Below are positions 16,842 through 25,237 of a DNA stretch of 64,000 bases, in pieces. Numbering within the stretch: position 1 is the first letter of the stretch; every line of letters starts with the position of its first letter. Below the pieces are notes generated by a model. That model had not been told where the DNA came from. It worked only from the letters and a program-made list of their open reading frames with translations, and did not search any database. Source of the stretch: Micromonospora sp. WMMD1128 (GTDB lineage: Bacteria; Actinomycetota; Actinomycetes; Mycobacteriales; Micromonosporaceae); the NCBI RefSeq assembly GCF_027497235.1, contig NZ_CP114902.1, positions 2,927,501-2,991,500 on the forward strand, read 5' to 3'. A program made the position numbers and the translations under genes.

Positions 16842-17073
16842 GCCTTAGCGGTTGTGACGGCCGACACCGTCACGACACTGATCAGCCACGCAGCGCCAAC
16901 ACCGGGAGCTAGCCGGCAGCCCGATATAGTGGCAGCGCAACTGGCCGGCCCACGATCCGTTCGATGGTGGGCCGCATCGGGGAGGGCGCCGGCATCCGAC
17001 CGGCCGACAACGCGCACGTTCCTCCGGCGGCCGCTCGTTCGGCTGCCGGACCGTGCTGCGGAGGGGGGTTGGG

Positions 17074-17709
17074 GTGTCGCATCGGCCGGCTCCGGCGGAG
17101 CAACCGGGGGATGCGGCGACGGTCTCGACGGACCGCGTCCTCACGTTGCCCAACCTGATCAGCTTCGTCCGGCTCCTCGGCGTGCCGCTGTTCCTCTATC
17201 TCTTCCTCGTGGCCCGGGCCGACGTGGTCGCCGTCGTGGTGCTGGCCCTGGGCGGCACCAGCGACTGGGTCGACGGCTGGATCGCACGGCGCCTGCGGCA
17301 GGTGAGCCGGTTGGGCGAGCTGCTGGACCCGCTGGCCGACCGGCTGTACATCCTGGCCACGTTGTTGGCGTTCACCGCCCGTGAGGTGGTGCCGTGGCAG
17401 TTCACCGCGGCGCTGCTGGCCCGTGAGCTGCTGCTGCTCGGCTCGTTGGGGGTGCTGCGCCGCTACGGCTACGGCCCGCCCCCGGTGCACTACATGGGCA
17501 AGACGGCGACGTTCCTGCTGCTGGCGGCGTTCCCGATCCTGCTGTTGGCCGACGCCGCGCCGAGCGTGGCCACCGCGGCCGGCGCGATCGGCTGGGGTCT
17601 GGGCTGGTGGGGCCTCGTTCTCTACTGGGTGGCCGGCGCGATGTACGTGGTGCAGGCGCGCCGCCTGGTCCTGGCGATGCGGGCACGACGCGCGGGGGTC
17701 ACGGCGTGA
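17074..17709 (+). CDS. CDP-alcohol phosphatidyltransferase (PgsA2-like)
   Basis: A 211-aa integral membrane enzyme of phospholipid synthesis that transfers a phosphatidyl group from CDP-diacylglycerol to an alcohol. The full catalytic signature is visible in SDWVDGWIARRL then GELLDPLADR, matching D-x2-D-G-x2-A-R-x8-G-x3-D-x3-D. Five to six membrane helices surround it. GTG 17074 has GGAGGGG upstream; GTG 17053 is an alternative. Gene order with the following DUF881, Sbp, DUF881 and gcvH genes equals Mycobacterium Rv1822-Rv1826, so it corresponds to pgsA2. The alcohol substrate is not settled. Confidence 0.9.
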   Translation: MSHRPAPAEQPGDAATVSTDRVLTLPNLISFVRLLGVPLFLYLFLVARADVVAVVVLALGGTSDWVDGWIARRLRQVSRLGELLDPLADRLYILATLLAFTAREVVPWQFTAALLARELLLLGSLGVLRRYGYGPPPVHYMGKTATFLLLAAFPILLLADAAPSVATAAGAIGWGLGWWGLVLYWVAGAMYVVQARRLVLAMRARRAGVTA

Positions 17710-18650
17710 CGGCGGCGCCGCCCCGGGACGGGGAACGGGACCCGTCGACGCGGGTGTACGCGCCGGACTTCCTGACCGAGCTGTTCCGCAATCCGCTGGA
17801 TCCGGGTTACGCCGACGCGTCGGCCCGCCGGGCGGTGGGTCCGGTGTCGCGGATGCGGGAGGTGCTGGGCCGTCCGGTGAGCCTGGTGGTGCTGGCGGTG
17901 ATCGGGTTCCTGTTCGCGGTGGCTTACCGGGAGACGGTGGCGGAGGAGCCGAGTCGGGCGACCGCGCGGGCCGGTCTGATCGCCGCGATCAAGCAGCGGG
18001 AGGCGGAGACGGACCGGTTGACCGCGCGGGCGGAGCAGTTGCGCGAGGAGGTCGGCCGGCAGCGGGACGCGGCGTTGAGCGGTTCGCAGGCGTCCCGGTT
18101 GCGCACGCTTGAGGCCGGCACGGGCCTGGGTCGGGTGCGTGGGGACGGTGTGGTGGTGCGGTTGGCCGACGCGCCGCGGGACACCGACGCGGTGACGGGG
18201 GCGGAGGCCGGTCCGTCGCACGTGTTGTACTCCGACCTGCAGAAGGTGGCGAACGGTCTGTGGGCGGCGGGCGCGGAGGCGGTGTCGATCAACGGGCAGC
18301 GGTTGACCGCGACGTCGACGATCCGGCAGGCCGGTGAGGCGATCCTGGTGGACTACCGGCCGGTGACGAGTCCGTACGAGGTGCAGGCGATCGGGCCGGG
18401 GTCGATGCGGGGCAAGTTCGACGACGGCCGGGCGGCGGGGTTGATGCGGGAGGTGGCGCGGACGACGGGGTTGTCGTTCGGGGTGAAGGAGGTCGACGAC
18501 CTCTCGCTCCCGGCGGCTCCGGAGCCACAGCTACGCTACGCCGAGCCGTCGGCGAGTCCGCGTCCGTCGGGTTCGGGTGTCGCGGGTTCGTCCAGTCCTG
18601 GGTCGTCCGGCTCGGGTGTTTCTTCCAGCCCTTCGGGAGGTGGCCGATGA
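17706..18650 (+). CDS. DUF881 family membrane-anchored protein
   Basis: A 314-aa protein. One membrane helix at about residues 60-77 (VSLVVLAVIGFLFAVAY), then a coiled coil (IKQREAETDRLTARAEQLRE), then the DUF881 domain with RVRGDGVVVRLADAP, ALAVSINGQR-type segment EAVSINGQRLTATSTIR and YEVQAIGPG. The tail is Ser/Pro/Gly-rich. It equals Rv1823. DUF881 proteins are widespread next to division and sporulation genes; role unknown. GTG 17706 overlaps the previous stop and its own stop overlaps the next ATG. Confidence 0.88.
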   Translation: MTAAPPRDGERDPSTRVYAPDFLTELFRNPLDPGYADASARRAVGPVSRMREVLGRPVSLVVLAVIGFLFAVAYRETVAEEPSRATARAGLIAAIKQREAETDRLTARAEQLREEVGRQRDAALSGSQASRLRTLEAGTGLGRVRGDGVVVRLADAPRDTDAVTGAEAGPSHVLYSDLQKVANGLWAAGAEAVSINGQRLTATSTIRQAGEAILVDYRPVTSPYEVQAIGPGSMRGKFDDGRAAGLMREVARTTGLSFGVKEVDDLSLPAAPEPQLRYAEPSASPRPSGSGVAGSSSPGSSGSGVSSSPSGGGR

Positions 18651-18979
18651 TCGCGGTGCTGGCGTTGCTCGCTGGTGTGGTGCTCGGGGTGTATCTGGAC
18701 CCCACGGTGCCGGCGGCGTTGCAGCCGTATCTGCCGATCGCGGTGGTGGCCGCGTTGGACGCGGTGTTCGGTGGGGTGCGGGCGAAGCTGGACCGGATCT
18801 TCGACGACAAGCAGTTCGTGGTGTCGTTCATCTCGAATGTGCTGGTGGCGGGCCTGATCGTGTATCTGGGTGACCAGTTGGGCGTGGGTGGTCAGTTGTC
18901 CACTGGTGTGGTGGTCGTGCTCGGGGTGCGCATCTTCGGAAATGTGGCGGCGATCCGTCGGCACCTGTTCCGGGCGTAG
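18647..18979 (+). CDS. sbp: small basic protein Sbp (DUF1290)
   Basis: A 110-aa membrane protein with three hydrophobic segments. The motif AVVAALDAVFGGVRAKLDRIFDDK followed by FVVSFISNVLVAGL is diagnostic of the Sbp/DUF1290 family that lies beside ftsA-ftsQ in Bacillus and between two DUF881 genes in actinobacteria (Rv1824). Starts at ATGA overlapping the previous stop. Its last codon precedes TAG, which is also the start of a possible -10 element (TAGGTT) for the next gene. Molecular role unknown. Confidence 0.9.
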   Translation: MIAVLALLAGVVLGVYLDPTVPAALQPYLPIAVVAALDAVFGGVRAKLDRIFDDKQFVVSFISNVLVAGLIVYLGDQLGVGGQLSTGVVVVLGVRIFGNVAAIRRHLFRA

Positions 18980-18989
18980 GTTGGTGGCG

Positions 18990-19940
18990 ATGAGCGAGGA
19001 GCACAGGGAGACGGGCACGGGGTGGCCGAAGCCGGCGGAGCCGGGGCGGCCGTCGGGTCCGGCTGGTGAGCCGGATCCTCGTCCGGATGCGCCGGATCCG
19101 GACGAGTTGAGCCCGTTGGCGCCGGTCGAGCCGGTGGAACCTGCCGAGCCGTTGGCGCCGGTCGAGCCGGCGGAACGGGAGGACGTGCCGGCGCCGGCGG
19201 AGGAGCCGGGGGCGCGGGCGCGGCCGGAGCGGGTGTCCGGGGCGCGGCGGTTGACGTCGGCGGGCGCGATGATCGCGGTGCTGCTGGCGTTGCTGGGTTT
19301 CACCCTGGTGGTGCAGTTGAAGACGACGTCGACGGATCCGACGCTCGCGGCGACGCGGGAGGAGGACCTGGTCCGGATCTCGTCGGACCTGGACGCGCGG
19401 GAGCGGCGGCTGCGGCAGGACATCGAGGCGTTGGAGGAGAGCCAGCGGCAGTTGCGTTCGGGTGAGCAGGGTCGGCAGGCGGCGCTGGAGGAGGCGACGC
19501 GGCGGGCGGACGAGTTGGGCATTCTGGCGGGGACCCTGCCGGCGGTGGGGCCGGGTCTGGAGGTGCGGTTCTCGGGGCCGGACAAGGCGATGTCGTCGAC
19601 GCGGATCCTGGACGCGGTGCAGGAGTTGCGGGGTGCGGGCGCGGAGGCGATGCAGATCCAGGGTGCGGACGGCACCGCGGTGCGGATCATCGCGTCGACG
19701 TATTTCGTGGAAGCGTCGGGTGGTGGCCTGCTGGTGGACGGGCGGCGGTTGGGTGGCCCGTACTCGCTCCTGGTGATCGGTGATCCGGCGACGATGCGTA
19801 CGGCCTTGAACATTCCGGGCGGGGTGGTCTCCGCGGTGCGGGAGGCCGGCGGTAACGTGACGTCCGAGGATCGTGAGGTTGTGGAGGTTTCGCAGCTGCA
19901 CGCGCCGATCAAGCTGGACCACGCCCGGCCGGTTTCCTGA
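18990..19940 (+). CDS. second DUF881 family protein
   Basis: A 316-aa paralogue of the gene at 17706, equal to Rv1825. The first 80 residues are a disordered Pro/Glu/Ala region with repeated PVEPAEPLAPVEPAE; a membrane helix (GAMIAVLLALLGFTLVVQL) follows, then a coiled coil (DARERRLRQDIEALEESQRQ) and the DUF881 domain ending GAEAMQIQGADGTAVRII ... PYSLLVIGDP. ATG 18990 lies seven bases after TAGGTT, so it may also be transcribed leaderless from within the operon. Confidence 0.88.
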   Translation: MSEEHRETGTGWPKPAEPGRPSGPAGEPDPRPDAPDPDELSPLAPVEPVEPAEPLAPVEPAEREDVPAPAEEPGARARPERVSGARRLTSAGAMIAVLLALLGFTLVVQLKTTSTDPTLAATREEDLVRISSDLDARERRLRQDIEALEESQRQLRSGEQGRQAALEEATRRADELGILAGTLPAVGPGLEVRFSGPDKAMSSTRILDAVQELRGAGAEAMQIQGADGTAVRIIASTYFVEASGGGLLVDGRRLGGPYSLLVIGDPATMRTALNIPGGVVSAVREAGGNVTSEDREVVEVSQLHAPIKLDHARPVS

Positions 19941-19994
19941 CCGGTCGCGGCCGCGCCGGTTCGCCCGGTGCGCCGATGACGAAGGACGCAGTTG

Positions 19995-20375
19995 GTGATT
20001 CCTGAGGATCTGCGGTACACCGCCGAGCACGAGTGGGTCGTCGGTGGTGACGGTGGTGTCGTCCGCGTCGGTATCACGCACTTCGCGCAGGACGCCCTGG
20101 GTGACATCGTGTTCGTGCAGTTGCCGGACTCCGGTGCGGTGGTGGCGGCGGGTGAGTCGCTGGGGGAGATCGAGTCGACGAAGAGTGTGTCGGAGATCTA
20201 CGCGCCGTTGGGCGGCACGGTGTCGGCGCGCAACGAGGCGTTGACCGACACCCCGGAGGTGATCAACACGGATCCGTACGGTGCGGGTTGGTTGGTGGAG
20301 ATCACTCCGGATGATCCGGCTGCGGTCGATGGTCTGTTGACCGCTGACGCGTACCGCGGGCTCACCGAGAGCTGA
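19995..20375 (+). CDS. gcvH: glycine cleavage system H protein
   Basis: A 126-aa lipoyl carrier that shuttles the aminomethyl group between the P, T and L proteins. The lipoylated lysine is K63 in GEIESTKSVSEIYAPLGG, and EHEWV near the start is a family hallmark. GTG 19995 gives MIPEDLRYTAEHEWV; TTG 19992 is one codon earlier. GAAGGA lies 8-14 bases upstream. Its separation from gcvP by the garA and MerR genes equals the Mycobacterium arrangement (Rv1826). Confidence 0.95.
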   Translation: MIPEDLRYTAEHEWVVGGDGGVVRVGITHFAQDALGDIVFVQLPDSGAVVAAGESLGEIESTKSVSEIYAPLGGTVSARNEALTDTPEVINTDPYGAGWLVEITPDDPAAVDGLLTADAYRGLTES

Positions 20376-20418
20376 GGTCGTGTCGTGCCGGGCGGCGGGG
20401 TTGGTTCCGCGCGTCCGG

Positions 20419-20447
20419 TTGCCCTGCATTTCGGCGCTGGCTAGGCT
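20419..20447 (+). promoter_or_regulatory. sigma-A type promoter for garA
   Basis: TTGCCC at 20419-20424, 17-bp spacer, TAGGCT at 20442-20447. The predicted transcript start is near 20455, giving a long 138-nt leader before garA that contains a 10-bp hairpin with arms at about 20515-20545 (GCCGCCGGGT / GCCCGGCGGC). The leader may matter for control of garA. Confidence 0.5.
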
Positions 20448-20592
20448 CGCCCAGTCGACCGAGAACCAATAGTTTGAGCGTTGCGGAATGCGCCTTCCCG
20501 GGCATGGGGAGCCAGCCGCCGGGTGTGGGTTTGCCCGGCGGCCAGACCCGCCATTTCCTGACGCCGACCGAACAGATCCGTGAGGTGGTCCC

Positions 20593-21045
20593 ATGACGCG
20601 CCCAGACGACGAGTTCCCCCCGCTCGACGTCACTTCGACGCTCAATCTCGGTTCGCTCGACGAAGTGCTGGAGGGGCCGGACACCGATGTGGTGCCGAGC
20701 CGCATGTCCGGTTCGTTGCCGCCGGGAATGGCGTTGCTCGTGGTTCGCCGGGGCCCGAATGCGGGTGCCCGGTTCCTGTTGGACCACGATGTGACGACGA
20801 GTGGGCGGCACCCGGACAGTGACATTTTCCTCGACGACGTGACGGTGTCGCGGCGGCACGCGGAGTTCCACCGGGACGGTGGCACGTTCACGGTGCGGGA
20901 CGTGGGCAGCCTGAACGGCACGTATGTGAACCGGGAGCGGGTCGAGGCGGCCACGTTGAGCAATGGTGACGAGGTGCAGATCGGCAAGTTCCGGGTGGTG
21001 TTCATCGCCGGTCCGCGCCCGGAGGAGGAGGCCGGCCGGGGGTGA
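20593..21045 (+). CDS. garA: FHA-domain signalling protein GarA/OdhI
   Basis: A 150-aa regulator equal to Rv1827. Residues 48-140 form a forkhead-associated domain with GRHPDSDIFLDD, VSRRHAEF and GSLNGTYVNR, the phosphothreonine-binding residues. The N-terminal DVTSTLNL (T14-T16) replaces the ETTS motif that is phosphorylated by PknB/PknG in mycobacteria. In that family the unphosphorylated protein binds and inhibits 2-oxoglutarate dehydrogenase and controls glutamate metabolism. It stands directly upstream of the MerR gene, with overlapping stop and start. Confidence 0.92.
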   Translation: MTRPDDEFPPLDVTSTLNLGSLDEVLEGPDTDVVPSRMSGSLPPGMALLVVRRGPNAGARFLLDHDVTTSGRHPDSDIFLDDVTVSRRHAEFHRDGGTFTVRDVGSLNGTYVNRERVEAATLSNGDEVQIGKFRVVFIAGPRPEEEAGRG

Positions 21046-21797
21046 ACGAGCCTGCGGCTTCGACGCCGTCCGGGGCGGGGCGTGCGCCTGCGCTGATGAG
21101 TATCGGCGAGGTGTTGGCGCGGTTGCGGGCGGAGTTTCCGGACGTGACGATCTCGAAGTTGCGGTTTCTGGAGGCCGAGGGCCTGGTGGAGCCGCAGCGG
21201 ACGCCGTCGGGTTACCGGAAGTACGGCTGGGATGACGTGGCGCGGTTGCGGTTCGTGTTGACCGCGCAGCGGGATCAGTATCTGCCGTTGCGGGTGATCC
21301 GGGAGCAGTTGGCGCAGTGGGATGCCGACGGGGCGCCGTCGGGTCGGGCGCGGCCGAATCTGGTGGCGGTCGGTCCGGGTGGTGAGGTGCCGGGTCGGGA
21401 GTCGGTGGAGCCGGTCGAGTCGGTTGAGGTGCGGCTGGGTCGGTCGGAGTTGTTGTCGCGCAGCGGGCTCGACGAGTCGACGCTTGTCGAGTTGGAGCGG
21501 CTCGGTGTGGTGGTGTCGGATCCGCCGGGGTGGTATGACGCGGATGCATTGATCATCGCGGGTGCGGTGGCGGGGTTGGCGGCGTACGGGTTCCAGCCGC
21601 GGCATCTGCGGGCGTACCGGTCGGCGGCGGATCGTGAGGTGGGTTTGTTCGCGCAGTTGGTGGCGCCGTTGGTGCGGCAGAGTGATCCGGCGGCGCGGGC
21701 GCGGGCGGCGGAGACGGCGCGGGAGTTGATGGCGTTGTCGCAGCAGCTGCATGCGGCGTTGGTGCGGGTGGGGTTGCGGTCGACGTTGGGTCGGTGA
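21042..21797 (+). CDS. ftsR: MerR-family regulator FtsR-like
   Basis: A 251-aa protein equal to Rv1828 and to corynebacterial FtsR, an activator of ftsZ. N-terminal winged HTH is visible as MSIGEVLARLRAEFPDVTISKLRFLE followed by VEPQRTPSGYRKYGWDDVARL. A long linker leads to a C-terminal helical segment. Unlike metal-sensing MerR proteins it has no clustered cysteines. GTG 21042 overlaps the garA stop. Assignment to FtsR rests on synteny and length; no ftsZ gene is in view. Confidence 0.82.
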   Translation: MNEPAASTPSGAGRAPALMSIGEVLARLRAEFPDVTISKLRFLEAEGLVEPQRTPSGYRKYGWDDVARLRFVLTAQRDQYLPLRVIREQLAQWDADGAPSGRARPNLVAVGPGGEVPGRESVEPVESVEVRLGRSELLSRSGLDESTLVELERLGVVVSDPPGWYDADALIIAGAVAGLAAYGFQPRHLRAYRSAADREVGLFAQLVAPLVRQSDPAARARAAETARELMALSQQLHAALVRVGLRSTLGR

Positions 21798-22011
21798 GGT
21801 GTTGGTGGGGGGCCGGGTGCCGTGGGGTGCCCGGCCCTTCGTGGTGGGTGGGCGCGCGACGTTCGGGCGGCGTGGGCGTGTCGTAGGCTTGCCGGGGTAT
21901 GCCCGTCTGTCGAGGCGTGGTGCACGTAGCGCGTGGGACTTGCGTGTCCTGTGTCCGTGTACCGTGCAGGGGAAGGCGCGGTGCGATGGTGACGACGACA
22001 CGGAGGCGGCG

Positions 22012-22476
22012 GTGCGCGAGCTGAGCGTGGTCGGAGTTCGGGTGGAGTTGCCCAGCAACCAGCCGATCGTCCTGCTGCGGGAGGTCGAGGGGGACCGCTA
22101 TCTGCCGATCTGGATCGGCGCGGTCGAGGCGACGGCCATCGCCTATGAGCAGCAGGGGGTCAAGCCGGCGCGGCCGTTGACGCATGATCTTCTGCGGGAT
22201 GTGTTGGCGGCGTTGCAGGCGCCGTTGCGGGCGGTGGAGATCACCGAGTTGAAGGAGAACGTCTTCTACGCGGATCTGTTGCTCGGTGACGGGGTGCGGG
22301 TGTCGGCGCGGCCGAGTGATTCGATCGCGTTGGCGTTGCGGGTGGGTGCGCCGATTCGTTGTGCGGAGCAGGTCCTCAGCGAGGCGGGGATCGTGATTCC
22401 GGACGAGCAGGAGGACGAGGTGGAGAAGTTCCGGGAGTTCCTGGAGCAGGTGCGTCCGGAGGATTTCGCGGGTTGA
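22012..22476 (+). CDS. bifunctional nuclease family protein (DUF151)
   Basis: A 154-aa protein equal to Rv1829. The family blocks are clear: LPSNQPIVLLREVEGDRYLPIWIG, RPLTHDLLRDVL and FYADLLLGDGVRVSARPSDSIALALR. Homologues show nuclease activity on RNA and DNA in vitro. GTG 22012 has GGAGG 7 bases upstream; earlier in-frame starts would extend into unrelated sequence. Confidence 0.9.
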   Translation: MRELSVVGVRVELPSNQPIVLLREVEGDRYLPIWIGAVEATAIAYEQQGVKPARPLTHDLLRDVLAALQAPLRAVEITELKENVFYADLLLGDGVRVSARPSDSIALALRVGAPIRCAEQVLSEAGIVIPDEQEDEVEKFREFLEQVRPEDFAG

Positions 22477-22680
22477 GTGGGTCCGGCCGGGTGGTCGGGG
22501 TGGCGGGGCGGTGGTTGTCACGGTGGTGACGGCTGGCCGCCGTGTGTGCTGTTGTGGGGTGGTAGCGCGGCGTGTCGGGTGTCTCCTGCCGGTGTTGTCG
22601 TCTCCTCGGCGTTAGGGTTGCCGTGTCGAGGGGTGCCCGTACGGGGACGTGGCGCCGCACGGGCGGGGAGGTTGGTCCGG

Positions 22681-23268
22681 ATGCACGAGCCGCGAGATCC
22701 TGGTCCGAGTTCGGGGCAGCAGGCGGGTGTGGGGCCCGGGTCGTTCGCTGATGGTGAGGTGGGCTACCGGGGTGTGACCGCGTGTTCGGCGGTGGGCATC
22801 AGTTACCGGCAGTTGGACTACTGGGCGCGGACGGCGTTGGTGGTGCCGAGTGTGCGGGACGCGTCGGGTTCGGGGACGTCCCGGTTGTATTCGTTCCGCG
22901 ACCTGGTGGTGTTGAAGGTCGTGAAGCGGTTGTTGGATGCCGGGGTGTCGTTGCAGAACATCCGGAGGGCGATCGAGGCGTTGCGGTCGCGTGGGGTGGA
23001 TGATCTGGCGGGCATCACGTTGATCTCCGATGGGACGACGGTGTACGAGTGCCGGTCGCCGGAGGAGGTGGTCGACCTGTTGCAGGGCGGCCAGGGGGTG
23101 TTCGGCATCGCGATCGGTGGCGCGTTCAAGGAGATTCAGGGTTCGTTGTCGCATCTGCCGGCGGAGCCGGCGGGTGGGCCGGAGCGGGATGTCGTGGCGG
23201 CGGAGCCTGAGGTCGATTCGGTGGGGGACGAGTTGGCGGCGCGGCGGGCGCGGCGCCGGGCCGGGTGA
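22681..23268 (+). CDS. MerR-family transcriptional regulator (Rv1830-like)
   Basis: A 195-aa protein. HTH region YRGVTACSAVGISYRQLDYWART then GTSRLYSFRDLVVLKVVKRL is typical of the second MerR gene of this conserved block. A dimer helix (GVSLQNIRRAIEALRSRG) and a C-terminal domain with ISDGTTVYECRSPEEVVDLL follow. GGGGAGG lies 9 bases before ATG 22681. The 204-bp gap before it carries no gene. Target genes unknown; the mycobacterial homologue influences division. Confidence 0.88.
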   Translation: MHEPRDPGPSSGQQAGVGPGSFADGEVGYRGVTACSAVGISYRQLDYWARTALVVPSVRDASGSGTSRLYSFRDLVVLKVVKRLLDAGVSLQNIRRAIEALRSRGVDDLAGITLISDGTTVYECRSPEEVVDLLQGGQGVFGIAIGGAFKEIQGSLSHLPAEPAGGPERDVVAAEPEVDSVGDELAARRARRRAG

Positions 23269-23684
23269 TCGTTTCGGTGTCTCGTGTACGGGATCGCGTC
23301 GTGGCCTTTTCGGTCCGGCGCGATTCGTCGTTTGGTGACGGTGTGTGTTCGGGGGTGCGGGTTCGGCGGCCGGGGTCGGCCGGGTGTGGGGTGGTCGGCG
23401 GTGTGTGCAGGTCGCGGTGGGTGTCGGTGCGGTGTCCGAAAGAGACGGTCGGGATCCCGGTCGGGTGACACGTTTGGGTCGTATCGAGCGAATCGGGTTA
23501 CAGCGTTGACTGTCCGTGGTCGACGGTTGTCGGGATTCCGACCGGGTGGGCGTGAAGGGTGGCGGCGGGCACGCTATGGTCCCTGACGGTCGCCGGCATG
23601 CCGACGTCACGGCGCGTGATGTCGTGTCGCTGGCGACGTCCCCTGCCGCGGCGCTGCCGCGGGCCCCTCGCGGAAGGACCGAGC
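23269..23684. other. 416-bp intergenic region upstream of the globin operon
   Basis: No convincing gene. Two near-identical 20-bp direct repeats (23448-23467 and 23529-23548, 17 of 20 identical, both starting GTCGGGAT) lie 81 bp apart; the second ends 3 bp before a possible -35. GTGAAG (23552-23557), 17-bp spacer, TATGGT (23575-23580) form a plausible promoter for the truncated globin gene. Short open frames here have poor codon bias. Confidence 0.5.
23448..23548. promoter_or_regulatory. paired direct repeats, candidate regulator sites for the globin operon
   Basis: Repeat 1 at 23448-23467 and repeat 2 at 23529-23548 share 17 of 20 bases and each contains an inverted core CGGGATCCCG or CGGGATTCCG. 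Two copies with the second adjoining the predicted promoter suggest binding of a regulator at two helical faces. Which regulator is unknown; the sites do not look like NsrR or DosR boxes. Confidence 0.4.
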
Positions 23685-24074
23685 ATGACGGTGACGGACG
23701 AGACGACCCCGGTGTCCCACTACGAGCGCATCGGCGGCGCGGCGGCGGTGAAGGCCGCGGTGGAGGTGTTCTACGACCGGGTGCTGGCGGACCCGGACCT
23801 GGCCGGCTATTTCACCGGGGTGGACATGGTCGAGCAGCGGCGGCATCTGGCGTTGATGCTGGCGGTGGTGTTGGGCGGTCCGAACGAGTACGCGGGTCGG
23901 GGGTTGGCCGAGGCGCATCAGCCGTTGCACATTCCGGCGGACCACTACGCGAAGGTCGGTGAGCACCTGACGGCGACGTTGGCGCAGTTGGGTGTGCCGG
24001 GTGACGTGATCGACGACGTGCGGGGCGTGCTCGGTCAGGTGCGCGATCAGGTCGTGTCGGCGGGGAACGCCTGA
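23685..24074 (+). CDS. truncated hemoglobin, group I
   Basis: A 129-aa 2-on-2 globin. It starts with VSHYERIGGAAAVKAAVEVFYDRV, has FTGVDMVEQRRHLALM, and the proximal histidine in ADHYAKVGEHL. Group I proteins such as HbN turn over NO with O2 to nitrate. The short C-terminus lacks extra domains. ATG 23685 follows GGAAGGA. The flavohemoprotein-like gene starts two bases after the stop, so the pair is one NO-defence operon. Confidence 0.9.
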   Translation: MTVTDETTPVSHYERIGGAAAVKAAVEVFYDRVLADPDLAGYFTGVDMVEQRRHLALMLAVVLGGPNEYAGRGLAEAHQPLHIPADHYAKVGEHLTATLAQLGVPGDVIDDVRGVLGQVRDQVVSAGNA

Positions 24075-24076
24075 GC

Positions 24077-25237
24077 GTGGACGCGGCGCGGCTCAAGCAG
24101 AGCTGGGCGCTGGTGGCCGGGCACGGCGACCAGGTGCCGCTCTACTTCTATTCGACGTTGTTCCTGGCGCATCCGGAGACCCGGCAGATGTTCGGCACGG
24201 ACATGGCCGGGCAGCGGGACCGTCTGGTGTCGGCGTTGGGGCACATCGTGTCGCACGTGGACCAGGTGGATCTGCTGGTCGGGTTCCTGCGGCAGCTCGG
24301 CGCGGACCACCGTAAGTACGCGGTGCGGGCGGAGCACTACCCGGCGGTGGGTGAGGCGCTGGTGGCGACGTTGCGGCATTTCAGCGGCGCGGCGTGGACC
24401 GACGAGTTGGCCGCGGACTGGGTGGCGGCGTACGGGCTGGTCGCGCGGGTGATGACGGAGGCGGCGCAGGCGGCGGAGGCGCATTCCCCGCCGTGGTGGG
24501 TGGGGGAGGTGCTGGTCCACGAGCGGCGCACGTTCGACGTGGCGGTGTTGACGGTGCGGCCGCAGTATCTGTTGCCGTTCACCGCGGGTCAGTCGATCGG
24601 GGTGTCGCATCCGGCGGTGCGGTCGTGGCGGTACTACTCGCCGGCGAACGCGCCGCGGGCGGACGGCACGGTGGAGTTGCATGTGCGGGCGGCGCCGGGT
24701 GGGGCGGTGTCGTCGCGGCTGGTGTACGGGTGCGCGGAGGGGGATCAGATTCACCTGGCGGCGCCGGTGGGGGACGGGTTGGCGTTGTGGTCGGCGGGGT
24801 CGTCGGATCTGCTGCTGCTGGCCGGTGGGACGGGTTGGGCGCCGGTGAAGGCGTTGGTGGAGCAGGTCGCGGCGGAGGGTTCGGGGCGGCGGGTGGACCT
24901 GTATGTGGGGGCCCGGTCGCGGACGGAGTTCTACGACAGCGAGGCGATCGACAAGTTGGCCGCGCAGCATCCGTGGTTGCGGGTGTCGTACGTGTCGGGT
25001 GGGGATCCGCGGCGGCCGGGTGAGGTGACGCCGGTCGTCGACCGGGTGTTGGCCGAGGGGGACTGGCGGTCGAGGCACGTGTACGTGTGTGGGTCCGACG
25101 AGATGGTGAGCCAGTCGGTGGCGGCGTTGACCGGGGCGGGTTACGCGCCGGGTCAGGTGCATCACGAGGGTTACGGCAAGCATTGGTACGGGCCGACGTG
25201 GCGTACGGCGACCATCCCTGACGGAGGTATCCGGTGA
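24077..25237 (+). CDS. flavohemoprotein-like globin/FAD/NAD oxidoreductase
   Basis: A 386-aa fusion. Residues 1-135 are a globin (LYFYSTLFLAHPETRQMF and proximal His in AEHYPAVGEALVATL). Residues 145-245 form an FAD-binding barrel with RYYSPANAP as the R-x-Y-S motif. The remainder is an NAD-binding domain with LLLLAGGTGWAPVKAL and YVCGSDEMV. This is the architecture of Hmp NO dioxygenase; the globin N-terminus is slightly short. It is coupled to the truncated globin upstream and overlaps the DivIVA-like gene downstream (GTGA). Confidence 0.88.
   Translation: MDAARLKQSWALVAGHGDQVPLYFYSTLFLAHPETRQMFGTDMAGQRDRLVSALGHIVSHVDQVDLLVGFLRQLGADHRKYAVRAEHYPAVGEALVATLRHFSGAAWTDELAADWVAAYGLVARVMTEAAQAAEAHSPPWWVGEVLVHERRTFDVAVLTVRPQYLLPFTAGQSIGVSHPAVRSWRYYSPANAPRADGTVELHVRAAPGGAVSSRLVYGCAEGDQIHLAAPVGDGLALWSAGSSDLLLLAGGTGWAPVKALVEQVAAEGSGRRVDLYVGARSRTEFYDSEAIDKLAAQHPWLRVSYVSGGDPRRPGEVTPVVDRVLAEGDWRSRHVYVCGSDEMVSQSVAALTGAGYAPGQVHHEGYGKHWYGPTWRTATIPDGGIR

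Noticed and set aside
18828..22058. Antisense ORF of 1076 codons opposite the DUF881-garA region
   Set aside because: Arg/His/Pro-rich with no motif; caused by strong third-position G bias of the real genes.
23284..23586. 100-codon ORF in the gap before the globin gene
   Set aside because: Gly/Arg/Val-rich composition, no ribosome site, and it overlaps the promoter and repeats.
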